19,699 nt of DNA from Opitutia bacterium UBA957. GTDB taxonomy: Bacteria > Verrucomicrobiota > Verrucomicrobiia > Opitutales > UBA953. The stretch covers positions 15,734-35,432 of the forward strand of contig DBCN01000044.1 in assembly GCA_002293065.1 (NCBI GenBank), given 5' to 3'. The notes below the pieces were generated by a model. It was not told the DNA's origin, searched no databases, and was given only the letters and a program-made list of their open reading frames with translations. Made by a program: the position numbers and the translations under genes. Below are positions 1 to 7,700 of this stretch, in pieces (within the stretch, counting starts at the first letter, position 1; each line of letters begins with the position of its first letter).

Positions 1-135
1 CAGCTCGTGAAGCAGACCAAGCGCGTTTTCCGTCCGAACGTCCAGCGCATCCGCGTTCTCCAGCCCAACGGCTCGATCAAGCGCCAGTGGGTGTCGGTCA
101 AGGCCCTCAAGGCCGGCCTCGTCACCAAGGCCTAA
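1..135 (+). CDS. rpmB: 50S ribosomal protein L28, C-terminal part
   Basis: The window opens inside this gene; the last 44 residues are visible, in frame from base 1 to the TAA at 133-135. The end reads VFRPNVQRIRVLQPNGSIK, then WVSVKALKAGLVTKA, which matches the basic C-terminal half of bacterial L28 (large-subunit ribosomal protein). The start codon and N-terminal half, where zinc-binding cysteines sit in some L28 forms, are outside the window. A strong hairpin terminator follows 20 bases after the stop, so this is the last gene of its transcript. Identification rests on a recognisable but partial sequence. Confidence 0.9.
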   Translation, partial: QLVKQTKRVFRPNVQRIRVLQPNGSIKRQWVSVKALKAGLVTKA

Positions 136-154
136 GTCCCACTTCCCGTTCGCA

Positions 155-186
155 AAAGAACCCGCCATTTGGCGGGTTCTTTCGTT
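155..186 (+). terminator. Rho-independent terminator after rpmB (probably bidirectional)
   Basis: A perfect 12-bp stem, AAAGAACCCGCC (155-166) with GGCGGGTTCTTT (171-182), closes on a four-base ATTT loop. The stem ends in T and A runs on both strands, so it can stop rpmB transcription from the left and dgkA transcription arriving on the minus strand from the right. Confidence 0.93.
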
Positions 187-219
187 TGGTAGGCTGCGAC
201 GCCTCCCGGCTAGCCAAGT

Positions 220-624
220 TTAAGCGTTTCGGCCGTATTTCTCCCAAAGGACGCAGGCCCAACAAGCGATGGCGATGACGATGGCGAGGAAGACGGCTGC
301 GCTCCCCATATCCTTGGCACGCTTGGCCAAGGGGTGGCGTTCGAGGGAAATGTGATCCGTGTTGGCCTCGATGGCTGAATTGAGGAGTTCCACGATCAGG
401 ATGAGCTGAAGGACGGAGAACAGCAGGGCACGTTCGAGGAAGCTGACCGGTACGAACCATGCCGCAATCGAGAGCGGGACGATCACGTAAAGCTCTTGTT
501 TGAAGGCTTCTTCGTGCCGGGCCGCGGCCTTGAGGCCATCCCAAGTATACCCAAGGGCCTTGAAAACCCGCGAGATGCCCCCCTTGGATTTCATCTGTTC
601 GCCGTAGTTTTCGGGGTCTGACAT
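220..624 (-). CDS. dgkA: Diacylglycerol/undecaprenol kinase (DgkA family)
   Basis: Small integral-membrane lipid kinase that phosphorylates diacylglycerol (or undecaprenol) at the inner membrane for phospholipid or carrier-lipid recycling. From the chosen ATG at 624 it is 134 residues, close to the usual 120-140. It shows the family pattern: a cytoplasmic HEEAFKQEL helix (about 37-45), two hydrophobic helices (about 46-82), the signature ELLNSAIEANTDHIS (79-93) with the expected acidic residues E79, E86 and D90, then KRAKDMGSAAV (101-111) and a third membrane helix. The frame is open back to an ATG at 672, which would add 16 residues unlike the family; an internal ATG at 594 is also possible. 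No clear ribosome binding site decides between them. The gene is alone on this strand and points at the rpmB terminator. Confidence 0.87.
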   Translation of the reverse strand: MSDPENYGEQMKSKGGISRVFKALGYTWDGLKAAARHEEAFKQELYVIVPLSIAAWFVPVSFLERALLFSVLQLILIVELLNSAIEANTDHISLERHPLAKRAKDMGSAAVFLAIVIAIACWACVLWEKYGRNA

Positions 625-726
625 AGAGATGGGGCTTTGTATTGCCCCTAAAATGGGGGAGGGCAAAGGCATTTTTGGACCCTTTTGAAAACGCTTGCCA
701 GAGGGGGGTGCTGCCCTAGGTTTCGT

Positions 727-745
727 GGTTCCCTGTGCGGGAACC
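727..745 (+). promoter_or_regulatory. Hairpin in the rpoZ leader
   Basis: GGTTCCC (727-733) and GGGAACC (739-745) form a perfect 7-bp stem around TGTGC. It ends four bases before the proposed rpoZ ATG at 750 and covers the in-frame GTG at 735. It has no following T-run, so it is not a classical terminator. A role in translation or as a protein-binding dyad is inference. Confidence 0.4.
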
Positions 746-749
746 CACC

Positions 750-1001
750 ATGCGCGACGACTACCTGCAAGATGCCCGAAAGATCATTCCTGACGCCAAC
801 ATTCTCATCAATGTTGTCTCCAAGCGTGTAAAGCAGCTCCGCGCGACGGCTGAACGCCCGCAAGGCTCTCCTCCCAAGTACAAGCACCTCTTGGGCGGCG
901 ACCTCTACGAGACCCTTTCCCCTGAGGATATCGCCCTCCGCGAAATCATCGAAGGCCGTATCTCCTGGGCCTTTGCCGAGGAAGACCAGGGCCAGGTCTA
1001 A
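750..1001 (+). CDS. rpoZ: RNA polymerase omega subunit
   Basis: Small accessory subunit that helps fold and assemble the beta-prime subunit of RNA polymerase. The 83-residue product begins MRDDYLQDARKIIPDANILI and continues with NVVSKRVKQL, matching the N-terminal omega helix (the equivalent of the R/K-R-A-RQ segment), and ends with DIALREIIEGRISW, the conserved ALREI-EG block. The middle (about 35-55) is variable, as in other omegas. The ATG at 750 is chosen over an in-frame GTG at 735, because homologous proteins start at this point and the GTG lies inside a hairpin. No Shine-Dalgarno sequence is visible. smpB follows 53 bases downstream on the same strand, so the two may be co-transcribed. 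Confidence 0.82.
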   Translation: MRDDYLQDARKIIPDANILINVVSKRVKQLRATAERPQGSPPKYKHLLGGDLYETLSPEDIALREIIEGRISWAFAEEDQGQV

Positions 1002-1054
1002 GCGGTCACGCGCTGAGGTTTCCGGCCATCGGCGGGTAGCCCCGACGCACCACC

Positions 1055-1522
1055 ATGGCCGCACGTAAAGAGCATTCCCTTCCAGAGGTTGGCAATCCCA
1101 AGGCCGGCCGGGACTACTTCATTGGTCAGACCTACGAGGCTGGCCTGATGTTGTTGGGGACCGAGGTGAAGTCGTTGCGGCTGGGCCGGGCGAACATCGC
1201 GGACTCTTTCGTGCGCCTGACGCCGAAGGGGCCGGTGCTCTTCCACGCCCACATCGCGGAATACGATTTCGGCAACCACAACAACCACGACCCCTACCGC
1301 ACGCGCAAGCTGCTGCTCCATTCAGCCGAGGTGGCCAAGTTGACCGAGGAGGTCCGTTCCGGCGGTGCCACGGTCATCCCCCTGAAGATTTACTTTAAGC
1401 ATGGCTTGGCCAAGTGCCTCATCGCCGTGGGTAAGGGCAAGAAGCAGCACGACCGCCGTCAGGATATCAAGGAGCGTGACGCCAAGCGGGAGATCTCGCG
1501 GGCCATGAGTCGTCGTCGGTGA
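1055..1522 (+). CDS. smpB: SsrA-binding protein SmpB
   Basis: SmpB binds the tRNA-like end of tmRNA and delivers it to stalled ribosomes in trans-translation. The 155-residue length is typical. Visible family landmarks are YEAGLMLLGTEVKSLRLGRANIADSFV (OB-fold, about 27-53), the HNNHDPYRTRKLLLH segment (about 75-89), IPLKIYFKHGLAKCLIAVGKGKKQHD, and the basic C-terminal tail KERDAKREISRAMSRRR that probes the empty mRNA channel. The stop codon overlaps the start of the next gene by four bases (GTGA), implying coupled translation. No tmRNA (ssrA) gene is recognisable in the window. Confidence 0.97.
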   Translation: MAARKEHSLPEVGNPKAGRDYFIGQTYEAGLMLLGTEVKSLRLGRANIADSFVRLTPKGPVLFHAHIAEYDFGNHNNHDPYRTRKLLLHSAEVAKLTEEVRSGGATVIPLKIYFKHGLAKCLIAVGKGKKQHDRRQDIKERDAKREISRAMSRRR

Positions 1523-1989
1523 ACCCTCCGCTCCACCTCGTCTTGCTCCATCCGGAGATTGCCCCGAACACGGGCAACATCGGCCGCATGTGCGCGGTCA
1601 CGGGCTGCGTCCTCCATCTGGTGCATCCGTTGGGCTTCAAGATCGATGACGCCAAGCTACGCCGCGCCGGTATGGATTACTGGCACCAGTTGGACGTGCG
1701 CCATCACGAGAGCTGGGAGGCCTTCTTGGCTTCGCCGGGACGTCCACAACGGCTCTGGCTCTTTTCGACCAAGACGACGCAGGGTTTCTGGGACGCGCGC
1801 TATGAGGAGGGCGACGGGTTGGTCTTCGGCAGCGAGAGCTCGGGCGCACCCGAGGCCGTGCACGCTTTCGTCGGCGCGGCGAACACGGTGAAGATTCCCC
1901 ACTTCAATGACCTCACGCGTTCGCTCAACCTCTCGACGGCCTGCGGGATTGCGACGTACGAGGCGCTGCGGCAGGTGAAGTCGAAGTAG
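1519..1989 (+). CDS. trmL: tRNA (cytidine/uridine-34 2'-O)-methyltransferase TrmL (SPOUT family)
   Basis: Methylates the ribose of the wobble nucleotide in certain leucine tRNAs using SAM. The 156-residue protein has the minimal SPOUT fold: VLLHPEIAPNTGNIGRMC near the N-terminus (motif 1), FGSESSGAPE at about 103-112 (motif 2, usually FGPES or FGxE-GxP), and IPHFNDLTRSLNLSTACGI then YEALRQ at the end (motif 3, which forms the trefoil knot). It starts with GTG inside the smpB stop (GTGA), so it is translationally coupled to smpB. It ends 8 bases from the convergent transporter gene, with no hairpin between them. Confidence 0.93.
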   Translation: MNPPLHLVLLHPEIAPNTGNIGRMCAVTGCVLHLVHPLGFKIDDAKLRRAGMDYWHQLDVRHHESWEAFLASPGRPQRLWLFSTKTTQGFWDARYEEGDGLVFGSESSGAPEAVHAFVGAANTVKIPHFNDLTRSLNLSTACGIATYEALRQVKSK

Positions 1990-1997
1990 GCCTCCGC

Positions 1998-2888
1998 TCA
2001 GGCGTTCCGCAGCAGGATGACTCCACCGATGGCGACGGCGCCTCCAATCCAAACGCGCGGACCAGGCCGGTTGCCTTCCACGAGCCATTGGAAGAGCAGG
2101 GCGAACAGCGGAGAGAGCGCGACGATGCTGAGCACGATGGCGGAGGAGCTCGTACTCAGCGCCCATTGGTAGCAGGCGACGCCGATACCTGGTCCGGCCA
2201 GGCCATTCATCAGCATCCACCCGCGGGCCTTGAATCCTTCGTACGGCCGGCGGACTTGCGCGAACAGGCCTTGGCCCCGCGTGTTCCAGAGGACGAAGAC
2301 GAGCACGATGGGCAGACCGCCGATGAGTCGCAGGAAGCCTTGGGAGAGCCCATCGGGCAACGTCTCCCCAGCGGCGAGACAGGCGGCCTTCGCCATCGGT
2401 GTGCTCACGGCCCCACAGGCTTGGCCCAAGGCTGCGAGCACCGAGAGAGAAACCCCGAGGCGCCAGTGGCGGCGGTCTCCTTCCGGTGGACGACCCAACG
2501 CGATGGCTACTCCGACGAGGATGACCGCCGCCGCCCCCATTTGGGTCGCGGATGGGGCGTGCCCGAGGATGAAGTACTCGAGGATCAGCGCGAAGGGCGC
2601 CGCCAAGGTCTGCATGATGAGCAGCGCCAAGCCCGCCCCGATGCGGGTCAACGAATGGAAACTGGCGATGTCGCCGACGCCAAGGCCGATGGCGCCGCCG
2701 AGGATGAGCCATGTCCAGCCAGGGAAGAGCAGTCCGCGGCCGGAGAGCAGGATGTAGGCGCCGATCGCGCAGAAGGCGACCGTGATGCGCCCGAGATTGG
2801 CCAGGTCGGCGCCGTGGTAATAAGAGCTGCGCCGCGCGCAGGTGATGGACCAAGCGAAGAAGAAGGAGGTGAGGAAGGCGAACTCCAT
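1998..2888 (-). CDS. EamA/DMT-family membrane transporter
   Basis: Inner-membrane transporter of the drug/metabolite superfamily; the substrate cannot be read from the sequence. The 296-residue protein is hydrophobic throughout, with about ten predicted membrane helices in two EamA-like halves: residues 1-130, with IGLGVGDIASFHSLTRIGAG and the usual LA-PF-LI-EYF-LGHAPSATQ pattern, and about 145-296, ending GGAVAIGGVILLRNA. A polar linker near 133-143 (GRPPEGDRRHW) separates them. Its ATG overlaps the hemW stop (TGATG), so it is the last gene of the sufT-hemW unit. Relevance to heme or iron metabolism is only suggested by position. Confidence 0.88.
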   Translation of the reverse strand: MEFAFLTSFFFAWSITCARRSSYYHGADLANLGRITVAFCAIGAYILLSGRGLLFPGWTWLILGGAIGLGVGDIASFHSLTRIGAGLALLIMQTLAAPFALILEYFILGHAPSATQMGAAAVILVGVAIALGRPPEGDRRHWRLGVSLSVLAALGQACGAVSTPMAKAACLAAGETLPDGLSQGFLRLIGGLPIVLVFVLWNTRGQGLFAQVRRPYEGFKARGWMLMNGLAGPGIGVACYQWALSTSSSAIVLSIVALSPLFALLFQWLVEGNRPGPRVWIGGAVAIGGVILLRNA

Positions 2889-4027
2889 CAGTCGAAGCGC
2901 TCGATGATCGCGACCCCCACGGCATCCGCGCGCATGCGGCCTTCACCCGTGAGGCGCACGTGCGCGCCCGCGGTTTCCATCAGCCCTTCTTCGTGGAGCG
3001 ACTCGAAGAGGTGGGTCACGCGCGTCGGCAATGGCGTGGCGAAACGCTTAGCCAGCGCGGCTGGATCGACCCCGGCGTTGAGGCGCAGGCCAAAGACGAG
3101 GGCGTCGCACAGCAGGTCGGTGGCGCTGAGGTCCTTGACCTGTTCGAGCACCGGTGCGCCCGCTTCGATGCCCTGAATCCATTGGTCGAGGTTCGCTGGA
3201 TTCGTCCAGCGCCGGCGACCCCATTGCGAAGCCGAGGAGGGTCCGAAGCCGATCCAAGCCCCCATCTCCCAAGTGATCAGGTTATGCCGGCAGGCATGGC
3301 CTGGCCGGGCGAAATTGGACGTTTCGTACTGCGCGTAGCCATTGGCTTCGAGCTGCTCCCACGTTTGGCGATAGAGCCGCGCTTCCAGTTCGCGGTCGAT
3401 CTTCACCTTGCCCTGGGAGAGTTTCACGAACATCGCCGTGTCTTCTTCAAACGTCAGGCAATAGGTCGAAAGGTGGTCGGGCTGCAGTTCGATGGCGCGC
3501 CGAAGGTCTTCGTGCCAGCGCTGTTCGTCCTGCCCGGGGATGGCGAAGATGAGGTCGAGGTTGCGCGAGGCGAAGCCCGCCGCCTGGATCAACTCCCACG
3601 CGTCCATGATTTGCTTCGGCGAGTGCCGTCGGCCGAGCGCATCGAGCGTGACGTCGTCGAAACTCTGCACGCCCATCGAGACGCGGGTGACGCCGATCTC
3701 CTTGAGGGCCGCGAGCTTGTCGGCGCGGACCGACGACGGTGCCAGCTCGACCGTCCATTCGTTAGGCCGACCGGCCGCGCGGGTCATCGCGTGGCCTAGC
3801 CGACGCAGGTCATCCGCGGGCAGGAGGCCCGGCGTACCGCCGCCCCAGAAGGCGGTTTCGACCCGACCTGGCGGATGGAGTTCGAGTTCGCGTTCGATGG
3901 CGGTAAGGTAGCGGTCGATTTCGCCGCGCTTGGGTTGCTCCTGATAAAACGAACAGAAGTCGCAGGACGACGCGCAGAACGGGACGTGCAGGTAGAGGGC
4001 CGTCGCGGGCTGGACGGGTGCGGTCAT
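2888..4027 (-). CDS. hemW: Radical SAM family heme chaperone HemW
   Basis: HemW (formerly annotated as an oxygen-independent coproporphyrinogen III oxidase homologue) binds heme and an Fe-S cluster and delivers heme to membrane cytochromes. From the ATG at 4027 the protein is 379 residues. The radical SAM motif is CASSCDFC (C18, C22, C25) after YLHVPF, followed by FWGGGTPGLL (SAM-binding GGxTP), GVQSFDD, DLIFAIPGQ and ETSNFARPG, all HemW/HemN family blocks, plus a HemN-type C-terminal domain. The fourth cysteine typical of true HemN (CxxxCxxCxC) is absent (CSF), consistent with HemW. An in-frame ATG at 4081 lies within sufT and is less likely. The start overlaps the sufT stop by one base. Confidence 0.93.
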   Translation of the reverse strand: MTAPVQPATALYLHVPFCASSCDFCSFYQEQPKRGEIDRYLTAIERELELHPPGRVETAFWGGGTPGLLPADDLRRLGHAMTRAAGRPNEWTVELAPSSVRADKLAALKEIGVTRVSMGVQSFDDVTLDALGRRHSPKQIMDAWELIQAAGFASRNLDLIFAIPGQDEQRWHEDLRRAIELQPDHLSTYCLTFEEDTAMFVKLSQGKVKIDRELEARLYRQTWEQLEANGYAQYETSNFARPGHACRHNLITWEMGAWIGFGPSSASQWGRRRWTNPANLDQWIQGIEAGAPVLEQVKDLSATDLLCDALVFGLRLNAGVDPAALAKRFATPLPTRVTHLFESLHEEGLMETAGAHVRLTGEGRMRADAVGVAIIERFD

Positions 4028-4572
4028 CACTCGAGGCCGAGCTGCTTGCGACCGGCCTCGGAGATCATCCGTGGATTCCAAATGGGGTCCCAGACGATCT
4101 CAACCGTGGCGGATTCGACGCCAGGTAAGGCTTCCAACTTCGACTTGGCGTCCGCGGCGATGACGGGCCCCATGCCGCACCCTTGCGCGGTGAGGGTCAT
4201 TTTTGCGGCGACCTTCTGGCCGCCGCGTTCGCCGGCGGTGAGCTCCAGGTGGTAGATCAGCCCAAGGTCGACGATGTTCACGGGAATCTCCGGGTCGAAG
4301 CAGCCCTTGAGCGCTTCCCAGAGCATCTCCTGGTTGAGCGGGCCCGTGGCCTCGTTCTTGGGTTGTTCGCCATAAAGGCCCGTCGCCTCCTGACCCAAGG
4401 CATCGAGGTCGGCGGGGGCGATGCGGAAGAGGCCCATGCCCGTACGCACGGTGACCGAGCCGCCGAGGGCTTGGGTCACGGTGACTTCGCTGCCTGACTC
4501 GAGCACGACGATGTCCCCGGCGGGGATCAGCGTGGCAGCACAGTCGCGGATGAGCTTATGGACGGAGGACAT
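4027..4572 (-). CDS. sufT: SufT-like Fe-S maturation protein (MIP18/DUF59 domain)
   Basis: Predicted auxiliary factor for iron-sulfur cluster maturation. The chosen 181-residue form begins MSSVHKLIRDCAATLIPAGD. The N-terminal 75 residues (IVVLESGSEVTVTQALGGSVTV) match the SufT-specific domain. DPEIPVNIVDLGLIY, LTAQGCGMGP (reactive cysteine near 132) and WDPIWNPRMISEAGRKQLG form the MIP18/DUF59 domain. The frame stays open to an ATG at 4665, but those 31 residues look unrelated and would leave only 50 bases before the divergent gene, so 4572 is preferred. Its neighbour hemW encodes an Fe-S protein, a sensible functional pair. The first of three overlapping minus-strand genes. Confidence 0.88.
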   Translation of the reverse strand: MSSVHKLIRDCAATLIPAGDIVVLESGSEVTVTQALGGSVTVRTGMGLFRIAPADLDALGQEATGLYGEQPKNEATGPLNQEMLWEALKGCFDPEIPVNIVDLGLIYHLELTAGERGGQKVAAKMTLTAQGCGMGPVIAADAKSKLEALPGVESATVEIVWDPIWNPRMISEAGRKQLGLE

Positions 4573-4715
4573 GCCTTGAAACAGTCGTTTAAAGGCCTCC
4601 GTGGCAAGCGTGGGGTGCTTCTGATGTGTGTTTGGCGGTGTAAAAGTTGCGTGCTTGGCCCGCACGGAGGATTGAGGTCTGTCCGTAGTGGGGTAGGTTG
4701 CCTGGACCCCTTCCC

Positions 4716-7700
4716 ATGAAACCGTTCAAGTTTTACCTGACCGTCCTCACCGCATGCCTGGCGTCCGCTGCCGCCTGGGCTGCCCCGGCCTCGCTCTTCG
4801 ATGGCAAGACGCTCGCGGGTTGGGAGGGCGACCTGACGTGGTGGCGCGTCCAAGATGGCGAGATCCGGGGTGGCTCGTTCGAGCGAACGGTCACGAAGAA
4901 TCAGTTCCTCGCGACCACCAAGACCTACCAGAACTTCGACCTGCGCCTGAAGTTGCGCCTCACGGGCACGGGCTTCGTCAACAGCGGTGTCCAGATCCGC
5001 AGCGTTCGCGTGCCAAGCAGCACGGAGATGAGCGGTTACCAAATCGACTATGGTCCCGGTTGGTACGGCAAAATCTACGATGAGAGCCGCCGCAACAAGG
5101 TCATCGCCGATTCGGCGGACCCCAAAGCCGTGCTCGCTGCCGTCAAGGAAGGCGAATGGAACGAATACCGCATCTTGGCGGAAGGCCGTCGCATCCGCAG
5201 CTGGATTAATGGCGTGCCCGCGCTCGATTACACCGAGGCCGACCTGACCATCGCGACCGATGGGAAGATCGGCCTGCAGATCCACTCCGGCGGTAAGGCC
5301 GAGGTGCAGGTGAAGGATATCGTCATCGAGGAACTGCCGGCGACGCCGGCCGAGATGACTTGGGCGAAGGTGCAGACCGCAACGCCCGCTAAAGCTACGG
5401 CCGCCCCCAAGAAGAAAGACACCACCTATAACGATGTCCAAGGCACGCGTCGTTCCGCCGAGGAGCAGCAGAAGCTCTTTCGCCTCCCCGAGGGCTTTGA
5501 GATCGAGCTCTTCGCCAAGGAAGGTCCGGAGATGGGCAAATTCATCATGCTCATCTTTGACCAACAGGGCCGCGCGTGGTCCAGTACCGCGCTGGAATAT
5601 CCGGTCGACGCGAATGAGAACCCCGCCGCCGCCGAGGCGCTCTATAAGTCGAAGGCTCGCGATAAGGTCGTGGTCTTTGACCGCCCGTTCACCGGCGGCG
5701 TCCAGCAGCCCCGCGTGTTCGCTGATGGCCTCGCTATTCCCGAGGGCGTGCTGCCTTACCAAAATGGCGCCATCATCCAGCATGGCCATGACATCGTCTT
5801 CTTGCGTGATACGGATGGTGACGGAAAGGCGGATAAGCGCGAAGTCCTCCTGACGGGTTTCGGGGTCCAGGACTCGCACCTTTTCCCGCACCAATTCACG
5901 CGTGCCCCGGGCGGCTGGTTCTGGTTGGCGCAAGGCGCCTTCAATTCTGGCAAGGTCACCACGACCAAGGGTGAGGTCGTCGACTTCCCGTCGACGCGCA
6001 TGGCCCGCTTCCGTCCCGACGGCAGTTTCTTCGAGCCGACCAGCACGGGACCCTGCAACATCTGGGGCCTCGTGCTGAATGGTCAGGGCGAGGCGTTCAT
6101 CCAGGAGGCCAATGACTACGGCTACCCGGTGATGCCTTTCCATGAATACGCCTGGTATCCCGGCTGCGCCGATCGCTTGGCGAAGTCCTATCAGCCCCCG
6201 TTCCCCGTCCAGGCGCCGCAGTTCAAGATGGGCGGGACCGGCTTGAGCGGCCTGGCCCTCAGCGACCACGGCGTCTGGCCCAAGGGCTATGCGGACGTCA
6301 TGTATGTCGCGAACCCCATCACCTCCAAGGTGAACGCCATCAAGATGGAGCGTGATGGCGCCGGCTACCAGCTGGAGAAGCTCGCCGATTTCGTGTCCTG
6401 CGACGACCCGTTCTTCCGACCCATCGCCATGACGATGGGACCGGATGGATGCCTCTACGTCATCGATTGGTACAACAAGATCATCAGCCACAACGAAGTC
6501 GCGCGTAACCACCCGGACCGCGACAAGCAGTCGGGGCGCATCTGGCGCATCAAGCCGAAGGGGTTCGTCCCACCCGTGGTGCCCGACTACTCCAAGCTGC
6601 CTTCGGCCGAGCTCCTCGCTCGTCTCGGTGGCAAGATCGTGGGCGACGCCCACCTGTCGTGGCAGACCTTGGCGGATCGAGCCCCGGAGGCCGCGACGAC
6701 GAACGCCCTGCGCGCGCTGGCAGCCGATGAGGCCGCGCCCGCCGCCCGCCGCATCCAGGCCCTCTGGGTCTTGGGTTGGCAGAAGCAGCATCCGGTGGAC
6801 CTCACTGCCGGCCTCCTGAAGTCGCCCAACCGCAACGTGCGCCGCGAGGCCGTGAGCGTCCTGCGTTATGCCGCCGCCGTGGATACGGCGCAGGTTGCGC
6901 TCCTCGCTGGCTTGCGTTCCGACGTGGACGCCGAGGTGCGCCAGGCTGCCATCAAGACGTTGGGTGAAGCCATCCCCGCCGAGGGGGCTCTCGCCGCGTT
7001 GCTTTCTTTCGCGCAACCAGCCTTGGCCGAGCCGGTCGCTCCCGATCGCAACCGTAAGCCGATCAAGGTAGGCGAAGCTTACTACCGAGAGTTCGAGCGT
7101 TTCCTCGTGCGCATGTACCTCGAGCGCCAGCCGGCCTTGGTGGCGGGCTTCCTCCAGCGCGCGGACTCCGGCCTGACCGCCGAGCAGCGTCTTTTCGCCA
7201 CGTTGGCCTTGGAGCCGAAAGCCGGGGCCACGGTCCTGGCCTCGATCCTGCCGACCCTGGAGCGCGCGCCGACGAGCGAAGAGCTCCTGAGCCTAGCCCA
7301 GTCCGCCGAAGTCCCGGCCTGCGCCGACGCTATCCGCGCCTTGCTCCGCAAGCCGTCCGTCCGGGCCGAGGTCGCGGAAGGCCTGTTGTCGGCGCGCACC
7401 AAGCTCGACCCCGCGAAGGTTGGGCCCTTGCTCACCGACGCGGCGAAGGAACTGCTGACGGGAGATGCTAAATCGCAGACCCTCGGCCTCGCGCTCATCG
7501 GTGGATTCCAGTTGGCCGCGCTTGAGGCCGACCTCGTCCAGTTCACGCAGCAGACCAAGGACGTTGCCGCCCTCGGCACCGCGCTCCAAGCCCTCCGTGA
7601 CCTGCGTAGCTCGGAGGTCCAACTCTTCGTGGGTTTCTCCACGCACGCCGATGCCACCATCGTCGACCGCGCCCTGGCCGCGTTGACGGCTTCCCGCGCG

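Noticed and set aside
1657..2946. 429-codon minus-strand frame overlapping the transporter and trmL
   Set aside because: Arg/Pro-rich shadow of the EamA gene in another phase, crossing into antisense of trmL.
2088..3176. 362-codon plus-strand frame
   Set aside because: Antisense to the EamA and hemW genes, both with clear family motifs; the product is low-complexity and acidic without motifs.
4527..7016. 829-codon open frame on the minus strand
   Set aside because: It lies antisense to the cytochrome gene and sufT; its composition (long Arg/Leu/Gly/Asp-rich stretches without family motifs) is that of a GC-rich shadow frame.
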